DNA from: Minicystis rosea
Lineage (GTDB): Bacteria > Myxococcota_A > Polyangia > Polyangiales > Polyangiaceae
Reading direction: 5' to 3'
NCBI GenBank assembly: GCA_001931535.1
Contig: CP016211.1
Location: forward strand, 14,089,501-14,153,500
DNA length: 64,000 nucleotides
Made by a program: the position numbers and the translations under genes. Below, one piece after another: positions 35,131 to 43,181 of this stretch. The notes under the pieces were generated by a model. It had not been told where the DNA came from. It worked only from the letters and a program-made list of their open reading frames with translations, and made no database searches. Positions within the stretch are counted from its first letter, which is position 1. Every line of letters starts with the position of its first letter.

Positions 35131-36384
35131 CTATCGAAGGCCGATCGTCACGCCGGGTATCTCGAGACCGCCATACCGCCCTCCCGCCTGCTCGGGCCGG
35201 CGCGTCAGCACGCCGACGCTGTTAGCCGAGCCCAGCACCAGCACACCGTCCTCGGCAGCGAAGGGCAGCCACATCCCGATGCCGAGGAATGGATGGGCAT
35301 ACTCGACGACCTCGACCTGGCGAAAGACGCCGTCGTGTCTCTCGTAGACGACGGCGCTCACCCCCGAGCGCGGACAGTTGTGGCGCGTGAAGCTGACGAA
35401 CGCACGATCCCCATCGAGCGCGACGCCGTGACCCCAAGTCACGTTGCAGCCCTGCTCGAGCGGTACGCTCGCTGCGAGCTCGGCGTGGAGGGCAGGGTCT
35501 GGTTCGAGGCGCGCTTCCCATGACCACTGGCCTTGCGGTCCGCGGCCAAAGACATGCACCCCACCGGCCGAGACGATGGCGCGGTTGCTCGTCACGTCGA
35601 GCGCGCCGATGCGGCGACGCACGTCCACGCTCGGGTCTGGAATCGCAAGCGCGGCGACGGCCTTCCATCCCGAGGCGGTGTGCTCGTAGACCGTGGGGGC
35701 ATCGAGGGCGACGAGCATCGTCTCGGCCCGCAGCGCGGGAGGAGCGAAGACGCGAGCCGTCCTCTCCTGGTGCTCGATGCTCCAGCCCGCGTCGGAGCGG
35801 CGGTAGACGCGAAGCTCACCGGTACGATCACCCGTCGCCGCGGCGACCACGAGCCGATCACCGTCGGCTGCGAGCATGCTTCCGATGAGCCGCGGACGCG
35901 GGTCCGCGTCCGTCAGGGTTGCATCGTGGCGCCAGCAGTCTCCCGCTCTCGGCGCGCAGTCGTCTTGGCGGCGGAAGACCTGAATTTCTTCGATCCCGAC
36001 CGTTCCGCGCCAGTCCCGCTTCGCGTCGGGATGCACGGGGGACAGCGACGTCGCGGCGAGAACCTTCGACGACAGGGCGAGCGTGCCGCCGAATTGATGC
36101 CACTCGAGCACCTGAGGCACCCAGCCCGCGCCATCGGTCTCGTGGACGACGATGCGCGACGCGCCGTCGACCCGCATATGGGTCGCAAAGCGCCCTCCTC
36201 CCACAGCGACGGTATCGACGCTGGTGTGGTGAGCGGCGGCCGGCGACACAGCCATCCATCCCACTGCGGCTGCCGCCGAGGCTACGACGGTGGCAGTGAC
36301 GGCGAGCGTCTTCTTCGGCGCATTCAGCGCGCGGAGAGCCAGCCGGGCAAGCATCAGCGTCGCGGCGGAGGGGCGCTTCATCAT
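35131..36384 (-). CDS. Secreted beta-propeller-like (FG-GAP-type) protein
   Basis: 417 aa, ATG at 36384 (a second ATG follows directly). The basic N-terminus and Ala-rich hydrophobic segment (about residues 25-50, ending PAAAHH) look like a signal peptide or anchor. The rest consists of repeated strands such as DRLVVAAATG, ETMLVALDA, NRAIVSAGGVHVFG, DRAFVSFT and DGVLVLGSANSV, the pattern of propeller repeats in myxobacterial FG-GAP-like proteins. Four Cys may form disulphides. Its stop is 10 bp from the truncated last CRISPR repeat, so array erosion or rearrangement reached the gene border. Function unknown. Confidence 0.7.
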   Translation of the reverse strand: MMKRPSAATLMLARLALRALNAPKKTLAVTATVVASAAAAVGWMAVSPAAAHHTSVDTVAVGGGRFATHMRVDGASRIVVHETDGAGWVPQVLEWHQFGGTLALSSKVLAATSLSPVHPDAKRDWRGTVGIEEIQVFRRQDDCAPRAGDCWRHDATLTDADPRPRLIGSMLAADGDRLVVAAATGDRTGELRVYRRSDAGWSIEHQERTARVFAPPALRAETMLVALDAPTVYEHTASGWKAVAALAIPDPSVDVRRRIGALDVTSNRAIVSAGGVHVFGRGPQGQWSWEARLEPDPALHAELAASVPLEQGCNVTWGHGVALDGDRAFVSFTRHNCPRSGVSAVVYERHDGVFRQVEVVEYAHPFLGIGMWLPFAAEDGVLVLGSANSVGVLTRRPEQAGGRYGGLEIPGVTIGLR

Positions 36385-36532
36385 GAAGCCATAGCAAGGG
36401 TGATATCGGGCCACAACGCAGGGACATCATGTCCACGGGGCTTCTACACCGCTGTGCTGCGCGCCATCCTCGGCACCGAGCGTCGCGCCCCTTTCCGAGG
36501 GACGCCGACCCGGATATGGGGGCACGTAGCCC

Positions 36533-38674
36533 ATGTCCACCGGCGTCCCTTCGCTGCCGCAGCTGACCGACGACGAGGAGGAGGAGCTCCTCGCCCACGC
36601 GCTGGCGCTGCAGGCCAGCAACGGCGACGGCAAGGAGCGGCTGCGCGTCTTCGCCGACCGGAACACGCTCCGGCGCGCCCGGCCCCTCCTCTGGCAGCTC
36701 GCGGCGCGGGGGCTCATGTCGCCGCGGCTCCTCGGGCGCATGCTGCCGGTGCTGGCCGACGACGTCCGCCACGCCTCCGATGCCGAGCTGTGGGGGACGC
36801 TGACCCAGGTGCCGGCCGGCCTCGGCGAGCTCACGCCTTGCCTGATCGACGACTACCCGATCGCGGTCGACACCCTCTTCATGGAAGCCGCCCAGCGCGC
36901 GCCCGCGGTCGCCGCCGTGGCAAGGCTGCCGGCGCACGTGGCGGCGGCGCTCCCGCTGGTGCAGAGGCGGCTCGGCCTTCCGTGTGCCGAGCCCCCGCCG
37001 GCGCTGCTCCAGCAGCTCCTCGCCGTGCAGCTCGTGCAAGCAGGCCGGGAGCAGGCGAGCACGGTGACCCTCGCGGCGGGCGGGCTACTGGAGGGCCGCA
37101 TGGTGCTCGGCGACGAGGTCGAGCAGCTCGTCGCCTTCGCGACGATCTTCTGGCCGGCCGCGACGGTGGAGCGCGCGCTCGCCGCCGAGCTCGCGCGGAA
37201 GCGGCGCAAGCGGCTCCAGCTCTGGGCGGCCCTGGCCGCCGCCGACGCCGCCCAGACGGATCGATCGGGGCAGGCGACCCTCGAACGCCTGCGCCGCACG
37301 CCGGAGGCGGACACGGCCGAGCGCGACCGGCTGGCCCGCCTCGCAGCCGAGCGCTTCCACGCGGAGGGGCGCCCGCTGCCGGAGGAGCTCGACGCCGCCC
37401 TCGTGTTCGCCTGCGCCACGCGCGGGCCGACGCCGGGCTGGCGGCGCGCGATCGAGGCGCTGCGCGCCTTTCCGCGGGACCGGCTGCTGCGGCGCTTCGA
37501 CGCGGTCGTCAGCGCCGGCTGGGTGGCGAACCGGTTCTCCGCGCCGGTCGCGGCCTTGTGCGCCCACCCGGATCCGGCGCGGCTCCGGCACCTCCTCGAG
37601 CAGCAGACCTGGCGCATCGGCGGCGGCGGCGCGGACACCCTCGCGGTGCTGTTCGAGGAGCTCCGGAAGTGCGCGCCCGACAACACCGACCGCGCCGCCT
37701 GGCTCCGCATCAACGTGGGCGAGGCGGTCTCCTACGTGACGGAGATCGATCCAGCGTGGGACGACGTCTTCGAGACCATCCACGAAGAGGAGGCGCGCGC
37801 CTTCGTGGAGCGGCTCCCGCCCGAGCGCCGCGGCAAGGTGGTGATGCAGGGGCTCCGCAAGGATCGGGACCCGCAGTCCAGCCCCTGGGCGGCCCAGCTC
37901 GATCTCCTCGACGACGCCTCCCTCGAGGCGGCCGTCCAGTACCTCGCGATGCGGCGCAACCCGCGCACCTCCGCGCAGAAGGTCGAGATGGGCTTCGCCC
38001 GCGCCGGCGCGCGCGTGGAGGCGCCGCTCCACGCCCAACTGACCGGGCACCGCGACGAGGCCGCCCAGACCTACGTGGACGCGGCGCGCATCTCCGAGGA
38101 GGCGGCCGCCGCCATCCTCGGCGGCGCGCTGCGGACGGCGGTCGTCGCGGCGCTCCACACCGGCGACGCCTACCTCGACACGCTCACGCGGCGACTCCGC
38201 GTCCCGAGGCAGCTCGGCGAGCTCCACCTGCCGTCGGGGCGTCTCGCGCTCGTCTGCGGCGACGCCGGAACCCCCCTGGCGCACGCCGTCGCGCCGGGCG
38301 CCTATCCGGTGTACGGCTGGCGCTACTACACCTCCGCCATGTCCGCGGAGGCGACGGCGGGCGTGGTCGCCCTTGCCGTGCGCTTCTCGGCCGAGAAGCC
38401 CACCCGCTGGGAGCGGGACCCCGGCTTCTCGTGCGAGATCTCGCTGTGTCTCATGGACGCGGCCCGCGCCCGCGACGACAGCAAGGCCATGGAGGCGGAG
38501 CTGGAGCGCGCCGAGGAGGCCTGCTTCACCTGCGGCTTCACCCTGGCCGGCGCGGGCCCGCGCGGCGCCCGCGCGGCCCTGGTGGCGTACATCGGCGAGG
38601 TGCCGGACAACGAGCGGCTGTACTGGGGGCTCGACGCGAACGGCGCTCCGGTCATCGCCCTCTGCGGGTTCTGA
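36533..38674 (+). CDS. Large unknown protein with DUF4241-like C-terminal domain
   Basis: 713 aa. Residues 1 to about 550 are Ala/Leu/Arg-rich helices of possible HEAT-like character (LLEQQTWRIGGGGADTLAVL; AWDDVFETIHEEEARAF). Residues about 565-690 resemble DUF4241: LPSGRLALVCGD, GAYPVYGWRYY, ALAVRFSAEKPTRWE and LCLMDAA. DUF4241 occurs in proteins with immunity or toxin-linked contexts and is functionally uncharacterised. No signal peptide. The next gene follows on the same strand about 150 bp on, and could be co-transcribed. It adjoins the CRISPR region but a defence role is only a guess. Confidence 0.65.
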   Translation: MSTGVPSLPQLTDDEEEELLAHALALQASNGDGKERLRVFADRNTLRRARPLLWQLAARGLMSPRLLGRMLPVLADDVRHASDAELWGTLTQVPAGLGELTPCLIDDYPIAVDTLFMEAAQRAPAVAAVARLPAHVAAALPLVQRRLGLPCAEPPPALLQQLLAVQLVQAGREQASTVTLAAGGLLEGRMVLGDEVEQLVAFATIFWPAATVERALAAELARKRRKRLQLWAALAAADAAQTDRSGQATLERLRRTPEADTAERDRLARLAAERFHAEGRPLPEELDAALVFACATRGPTPGWRRAIEALRAFPRDRLLRRFDAVVSAGWVANRFSAPVAALCAHPDPARLRHLLEQQTWRIGGGGADTLAVLFEELRKCAPDNTDRAAWLRINVGEAVSYVTEIDPAWDDVFETIHEEEARAFVERLPPERRGKVVMQGLRKDRDPQSSPWAAQLDLLDDASLEAAVQYLAMRRNPRTSAQKVEMGFARAGARVEAPLHAQLTGHRDEAAQTYVDAARISEEAAAAILGGALRTAVVAALHTGDAYLDTLTRRLRVPRQLGELHLPSGRLALVCGDAGTPLAHAVAPGAYPVYGWRYYTSAMSAEATAGVVALAVRFSAEKPTRWERDPGFSCEISLCLMDAARARDDSKAMEAELERAEEACFTCGFTLAGAGPRGARAALVAYIGEVPDNERLYWGLDANGAPVIALCGF

Positions 38675-38755
38675 TGCTCACTCCTCTTTGACCGCATTTG
38701 ACTATCGGGCCCACGCGGCGCGGCCTACCCATGGAGCTCGACGAAGGAGTCTCTG

Positions 38756-38824
38756 ATGGCGAAGCCGACGGCAGCGAGGGCGCCCGAGAAGATGGCCGCA
38801 GCGAAGGAGATCGGCGCCCGATGA
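38756..38824 (+). CDS. Possible 22-codon leader peptide
   Basis: The ATG at 38756 has a well-placed AAGGAG (38744-38749). The frame MAKPTAARAPEKMAAAKEIG continues two residues and stops at 38822-38824, overlapping the ATGATG start of the next gene. It could couple translation, or mark a frameshifted N-terminus of that gene. Confidence 0.35.
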   Translation: MAKPTAARAPEKMAAAKEIGAR

Positions 38825-40284
38825 TGCCCTCGCTTCGTGCCGGCACCCTCGGTGGTCAGCTCGCCGCCGGCCTCGGCCCGCTGGAAGCACGCGCGCCTGC
38901 GTTGCAGCGGACGGCGCGGATCGAGCGGCTCACGATTCGTGTGGAGGGTGACGAGATCTGCTTTGCGCTCGCCGTCGCCGTGGAGGAGGGCGGAGCGACC
39001 AAGCAGCTCACCGCCGACAAGCGCCATCGTCACGATGCTTGGCCCGAGGCCATCGAGCTCTCCGCCGATGGCCGCGAGGCGGAGCGCGCTCGCGATACGC
39101 TCGAACGTTGGCTCGGCGAGGAGGGCGCCTTCTACGCCGAGGATCTGCTCGTGGGCTTGCTCGACGCGATCGTGCCTCCCCCTCCCGAGCGGTCGCTCTA
39201 TGCGTGGGTTGCGCGGCACGGGCTCGAGCGGGTGAACGGCGACGGTGGTGTCATCACCCGCGTGGAGGGGAGCGAGCACGACATCGTGCTGGAGGCCCGA
39301 GAGATCGCGCTGGGATCGCGAATGCAGGAGCTCGGTCAGGTCCGCTTGCTGATGGCCGTGGAGAAGCGAGATCGGAAGACTGGGGCGCTCGTCGATGTGC
39401 TCGAGCAGGAGGTGTATTGGGGGCGGGTCGGGATGCGCGCGTATCGGTTGCCCGAGCCGGACTTCGGCGCGCCGCCGCTCGCGGGCTGGGTGGAGGCGTG
39501 GCGCGCGTACATGACGCGCCGGCTGAGCCGCCTCGTCGAGGAGCAAGACGGCGCGCTCCCGATGCCGATGGATGTGCTCGCGGGGCGCTCGATCTTCAAC
39601 CTGGCGCAGCTTTGGTTGGAGGAAGGGCCGCTGCCTGACGAGCCTCCGCGGCTACGCATCGAGGCTGGGGCGCTCGATCGCGCGCTCGCACAGGTTCGAG
39701 ACGTTCCGCTCCCGAAGATCCGCGCGCGGCTCCGCGGGCGAGGGTTGCCGGCGATCCATGCGGCGCTCTCGATCGGCCGGCACACGATCGTGCTCGCGGC
39801 GGGGACCGCGTCCGATCGCGTGGGCGATGATCGCGTGCTCCTGCTCTCGGGCGACGAGGAGCCCATCACGTTGCTGCGCGCCGACGACGAGATCCAGAAC
39901 CGGCTCGCGTACACGCTCGACGGCGACGCCGACAGCATGCGGCGATGGCTGCGGTGGCTCGCGGAGCTGCTCGTGCGCTCCGGCCTCGATCGCGAGATCG
40001 TGATTCGCTACGAGAGCGGCTCGGCGCGCGTCGCGCTCTCCAGGTGGCTCGCGTTTGCCGGTGAGCGCGATCCCGACGAGCCGCGCTACGATCCGCGGCT
40101 CGACGTCGATAGGCTGGTCGACGGCCATCCGCACTGGGATGCGCACGACGCGTATCTGGCGCCGCCGCCTCCGGCCGAGCAGGATCGGATTCGCCGCGAG
40201 CACGTGCCCCGCTATCACGCGTTCCAGCGCGAGGTCCTCGATCCGAGCTTCGTGGGCCGTGTCCCCGAGCCTGCGAGCGCGTAG
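38821..40284 (+). CDS. Hypothetical protein
   Basis: 487 aa from the ATG at 38821; an in-frame ATG at 38731 would add an acidic extension but lacks a ribosome site. The protein has mixed alpha/beta character with several Trp-rich stretches (GWVEAWRAYMTRRLSRL; MRRWLRWLAELLV) and a C-terminus rich in Asp, His and Pro. No signal peptide, membrane segment or named domain is visible. It follows the DUF4241-like gene and precedes the second copy of the 184-bp element by 9 bp. The short upstream frame ends inside its start codon. Confidence 0.6.
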   Translation: MMPSLRAGTLGGQLAAGLGPLEARAPALQRTARIERLTIRVEGDEICFALAVAVEEGGATKQLTADKRHRHDAWPEAIELSADGREAERARDTLERWLGEEGAFYAEDLLVGLLDAIVPPPPERSLYAWVARHGLERVNGDGGVITRVEGSEHDIVLEAREIALGSRMQELGQVRLLMAVEKRDRKTGALVDVLEQEVYWGRVGMRAYRLPEPDFGAPPLAGWVEAWRAYMTRRLSRLVEEQDGALPMPMDVLAGRSIFNLAQLWLEEGPLPDEPPRLRIEAGALDRALAQVRDVPLPKIRARLRGRGLPAIHAALSIGRHTIVLAAGTASDRVGDDRVLLLSGDEEPITLLRADDEIQNRLAYTLDGDADSMRRWLRWLAELLVRSGLDREIVIRYESGSARVALSRWLAFAGERDPDEPRYDPRLDVDRLVDGHPHWDAHDAYLAPPPPAEQDRIRREHVPRYHAFQREVLDPSFVGRVPEPASA

Positions 40285-40293
40285 CGTCTAGCA

Positions 40294-40481
40294 CTACTGC
40301 GTCAGGCCGGCGCAACGGGTGGGTCCTCACGAGCAGCCAGACGTGAAACGAGAGCTCGGCGAGGCCGACGAGCGGCCCGTTTCGGCGAGCGATCGCCGCA
40401 TGGCGATGCTGTCGGCTTCTCCCGCACGCCGGGTCTGGCGAACACGTCGCTTGCTCGGCGAGACGTCTCATGACGCAGTAG
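40294..40481. mobile_element. 184-bp inverted-repeat element, copy 2
   Basis: The core 40296-40479 has the same ACTGCGTCA/TGACGCAGT ends as the copy at 15395-15578 and differs at six positions. The two flanking base pairs are CT...AG here and CG...CG in copy 1, so the inverted repeat stays perfect over 11 bp although the outer sequence differs. It lies between the hypothetical gene and the AAA ATPase gene and ends 19 bp before the ATPase ATG, so it probably affects that gene's promoter or leader. Confidence 0.8.
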
Positions 40482-40498
40482 AACTAGAGTGACGGAAC

Positions 40499-41239
40499 AT
40501 GGACCCAATCCTCCGCCACATCGAGCTCGTCCGCGACAAGGTGACGGACTGGAGCGTGCACCCGTTCTCCATTCCGGCGGTCGCTGGGCTCGGCCGGCTT
40601 CCGCTCCATCGGGCGGTCACGTTCTTCGTGGGCGAGAATGGGGCGGGCAAGTCGACGCTGATCGAGGCCATCGCGATCAAGGCCGGCTTCAACCCGGAAG
40701 GCGGGAGCAAGAACTTCACGTCGAAGCACCGGCCGAGCGAGTCGTCGCTCCACGAGCACCTCCGGCTCGCGCGCGGGGCGCGCCGAGAGAAGACCGGCTT
40801 CTTCCTGCGCGCCGAGACGATGTTCAACGTCTCGACCGAGGCCGAGGCCTATCGTGCATATGGCTGGGACGACCTGCACGCGAAGTCCCATGGAGAGGCT
40901 TTCTTGTGGGTGGTCCTGAATCGCTTCGGGCCGAACGGTCTCTACATCCTCGACGAGCCCGAGGCCGCGCTCTCGCCCTCGCGCCAGCTCGCGTTGCTGG
41001 GCCGGATGCACCAGCTCGTGACCGAAGGGTGCCAGTTCATCGTCTCGACGCACTCGCCGATCTTGATGGCTTATCCCAACGCGCGAATCTGCTTGTTGGG
41101 ACGCGACGGCATCCGGACCGTTCGCTACGAGGACACCGAGCACTACGCCGTGACGAAGGTCTTCCTCTCCGACCACCAGCGCATGATTCGGGAGATCATT
41201 GGAGGCGCTGCGCCGAAGACCGAAGGTGACGAGGACTGA
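40499..41239 (+). CDS. Small AAA (ABC-type, AAA_21-like) ATPase
   Basis: 246 aa. Walker A GENGAGKST (residues 45-53), Walker B YILDEPEAAL with D152/E153, and the switch His in STHSPIL (H185); an SHGE segment near 129 resembles an ABC signature. The layout matches single-domain predicted ATPases of the SMC/ABC superfamily. Without a transporter or nuclease neighbour the job is unclear; relatives serve in DNA repair or in defence islands. The 184-bp element ends immediately upstream. Confidence 0.85.
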   Translation: MDPILRHIELVRDKVTDWSVHPFSIPAVAGLGRLPLHRAVTFFVGENGAGKSTLIEAIAIKAGFNPEGGSKNFTSKHRPSESSLHEHLRLARGARREKTGFFLRAETMFNVSTEAEAYRAYGWDDLHAKSHGEAFLWVVLNRFGPNGLYILDEPEAALSPSRQLALLGRMHQLVTEGCQFIVSTHSPILMAYPNARICLLGRDGIRTVRYEDTEHYAVTKVFLSDHQRMIREIIGGAAPKTEGDED

Positions 41240-41309
41240 AGGCGGCCGCGCGGAAGAGCCTGTTCGATCGGCCGTCATGCACCGATGAAGGATGTCTTCC
41301 GCTCGGCGG

Positions 41310-41723
41310 CTATTTCTCGCACTTCGATGCGCACACGGTGATGCCGCCCTCGTAGTTTGCGAGCCCGACGCACTGTGGGCGCTCCTTCGAGACCCGGACA
41401 GGCATCGAGGCGATTGCCTGCTTGCCACGGGAGAGCAGAACGAGATGGCTCTTCGTCACGTCCAGCCCCGAGACCAGCGTGCCTTTGTCGGGGCGGACCT
41501 CGACGGGGGGCAGGTCGTCGATGTGGAAGAAGTACAACCCGCGGGGCATCGGCTTCGCGTCTTCGTCGACCGGGAGCAATGGCTCGCGTCGCACGCAGAT
41601 GGATCCGGCCCCGCTCGACTGTGCCTCCGAGCGCGAGGTGGCCGGATATCCACCGAGGAGGACGACGGCGGCGACGGCGAAGCCCAGAAGCCATCGAAGA
41701 GCAGGCATCGATTGCACCGACAT
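41310..41723 (-). CDS. Small exported or membrane-anchored protein, unknown
   Basis: 137 aa from the ATG at 41723 (a second ATG five codons on is possible). A hydrophobic segment (ALRWLLGFAVAAVVLLGG) forms a signal or anchor. The remaining 100 residues contain strand-like stretches (GLYFFHIDDLPPVEVRP; SHLVLLSRGKQAIASMPV) and Cys near the C-terminus (ITVCASKCEK). No family recognised. It is in tandem with, and downstream of, the protease gene by 62 bp. Confidence 0.6.
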   Translation of the reverse strand: MSVQSMPALRWLLGFAVAAVVLLGGYPATSRSEAQSSGAGSICVRREPLLPVDEDAKPMPRGLYFFHIDDLPPVEVRPDKGTLVSGLDVTKSHLVLLSRGKQAIASMPVRVSKERPQCVGLANYEGGITVCASKCEK

Positions 41724-41785
41724 CTTGATGGCGCTTTGGGAGATCGAAGGCCAAGAACCCGGCGGCGCGAGGTTGCTCCGCGTCG

Positions 41786-42844
41786 TCAGCCGCGCCGGCC
41801 GCTCGAGGCTCGTCGCGACGGCTTTCGCCGGGCGCGCGTCAACGCGGCCAGGCCGAAGAGGGACAAGGCGACGCCCATGAGCGATGGAGCCGGCGACGGG
41901 TGCATCGCGCACCCGCTGCCTTCAGCCATCGTGCCGGGATCGGAGCCGCCGTCTGCTCCGCCGCTGCCCGCTCCGCCGCTGCCTCCGCTGCCGCCTTCGT
42001 TCGCGCTGCCGTCGCCCGGGAGCACGAAGCCGGGATCGTACTTGGCGATGAAGGGATCGATGAAGGCCGCCGAGGCGTCGACGCGGATGTCGTACTGGTG
42101 GCCGGTGCACGAGCTCACCTCCTCGACCCACGAGTGCACGCCGGCGACGGACTCGACGCCGTTGCGCACGATGAGCGTCGGGCCGCCGGAGTCGCCGCCG
42201 CAGAAGTGGGCCTCGTCGTCGCTGACCGACAGGTGCTCGGCGTCGATGGAGACGATCGCCGCCGTCCCCTGCTTCTTCACGTCGCCCGAGGCCCAGTCGC
42301 CGGCCTTCGATTGGCCGTAGCCGACGATACGCACGCTCTTGCCGACCCACTCGGGGCCGAGCGGCGTGCGGTTCATCGGCATCGGCGGCACGCTGACGGC
42401 GTCCTTCAGGATCACGACGCCGACGTCGTGCGTCGCGCCGGCCGGATCGTTCGGCGTGGTCGCGAAGAGAGGATCGAACGCGGTCGTCTCCACGCGCGGG
42501 AGGTTGTTCGGATCGCTCAGCTGCGCGGACGAGTTCAGATCGTCGCCGAGGAAGACGTAGAAGTCGTAGGGAGGCGTGACCGCGCCGTCGACGACCTCGG
42601 GGGAGACACAGTGGGCCGCCGTCAAGACGACGTGAGGCGACACGACGGTGCCGCTGCACGCCGCGGCCTGGGTCGCGTTCTGAACGAAGATCATCACGGC
42701 GGCCGGGTCGCCGGTGTCCTTCGTTCCGCCGATGAGCGGCGCCGTGTCCTCGGCGATGGGCTCGGCGCCGACCGCGCACCCGAAGCTCGGGGCGGCGAGC
42801 AGCGAACCCCACAAAAGCAGGAAGCGAAGCGATGATCTGCGCAC
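41786..42844 (-). CDS. Secreted trypsin-like serine protease with MYXO-CTERM-type tail
   Basis: 352 aa from the GTG at 42844, preceded by AAAGGGACGG. The signal peptide ends SFGC (C23), a possible lipobox. The S1 catalytic triad is complete: H78 in LTAAHC, D140 in THDVGVV, S219 in CGGDSGGP. After a Gly/Ser-rich linker the C-terminus has GSGC, a hydrophobic helix (SLMGVALSLFGLAAL) and an Arg cluster, the tripartite sorting signal of myxobacteria handled by myxosortase. It should be an envelope-attached or released protease, for example in predation or protein turnover. Confidence 0.88.
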   Translation of the reverse strand: MRRSSLRFLLLWGSLLAAPSFGCAVGAEPIAEDTAPLIGGTKDTGDPAAVMIFVQNATQAAACSGTVVSPHVVLTAAHCVSPEVVDGAVTPPYDFYVFLGDDLNSSAQLSDPNNLPRVETTAFDPLFATTPNDPAGATHDVGVVILKDAVSVPPMPMNRTPLGPEWVGKSVRIVGYGQSKAGDWASGDVKKQGTAAIVSIDAEHLSVSDDEAHFCGGDSGGPTLIVRNGVESVAGVHSWVEEVSSCTGHQYDIRVDASAAFIDPFIAKYDPGFVLPGDGSANEGGSGGSGGAGSGGADGGSDPGTMAEGSGCAMHPSPAPSLMGVALSLFGLAALTRARRKPSRRASSGRRG

Positions 42845-43181
42845 GAATCCGTCCCTTTCTCGTCGGGAGAGCTCGGCCCCCCGCGCCGTGATGCGGCCCC
42901 TCGTCGCGGGCGACGTCGTCGAGCGGCGCGGCGGCGTCCGCGCGCGCCGACGGTCGCCGCGAGAGGCGGAGAGATAAGATGGGGCGTCGCTTTCTGCGAG
43001 AGCCGCGCGCGCCAATGATGAGATCAGGACGCGCCAACGCGTGTCGCGCGCCCGACCACGCGGTCCCCGCCGAGCACGCGCGCAGGATGCGGGAGAGCAT
43101 CGAAGCCGCCCCACGCCATGCCGTCGATGACGATGGCGGCGGTGCGGTCGGGCGACGTCGAGCCTCGGGAGGCTCGACGCA
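42845..43181. other. Intergenic, 337 bp
   Basis: Lies between the protease start and the kinase stop; it must hold the protease promoter. No RNA gene or clear motif seen. Confidence 0.4.
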
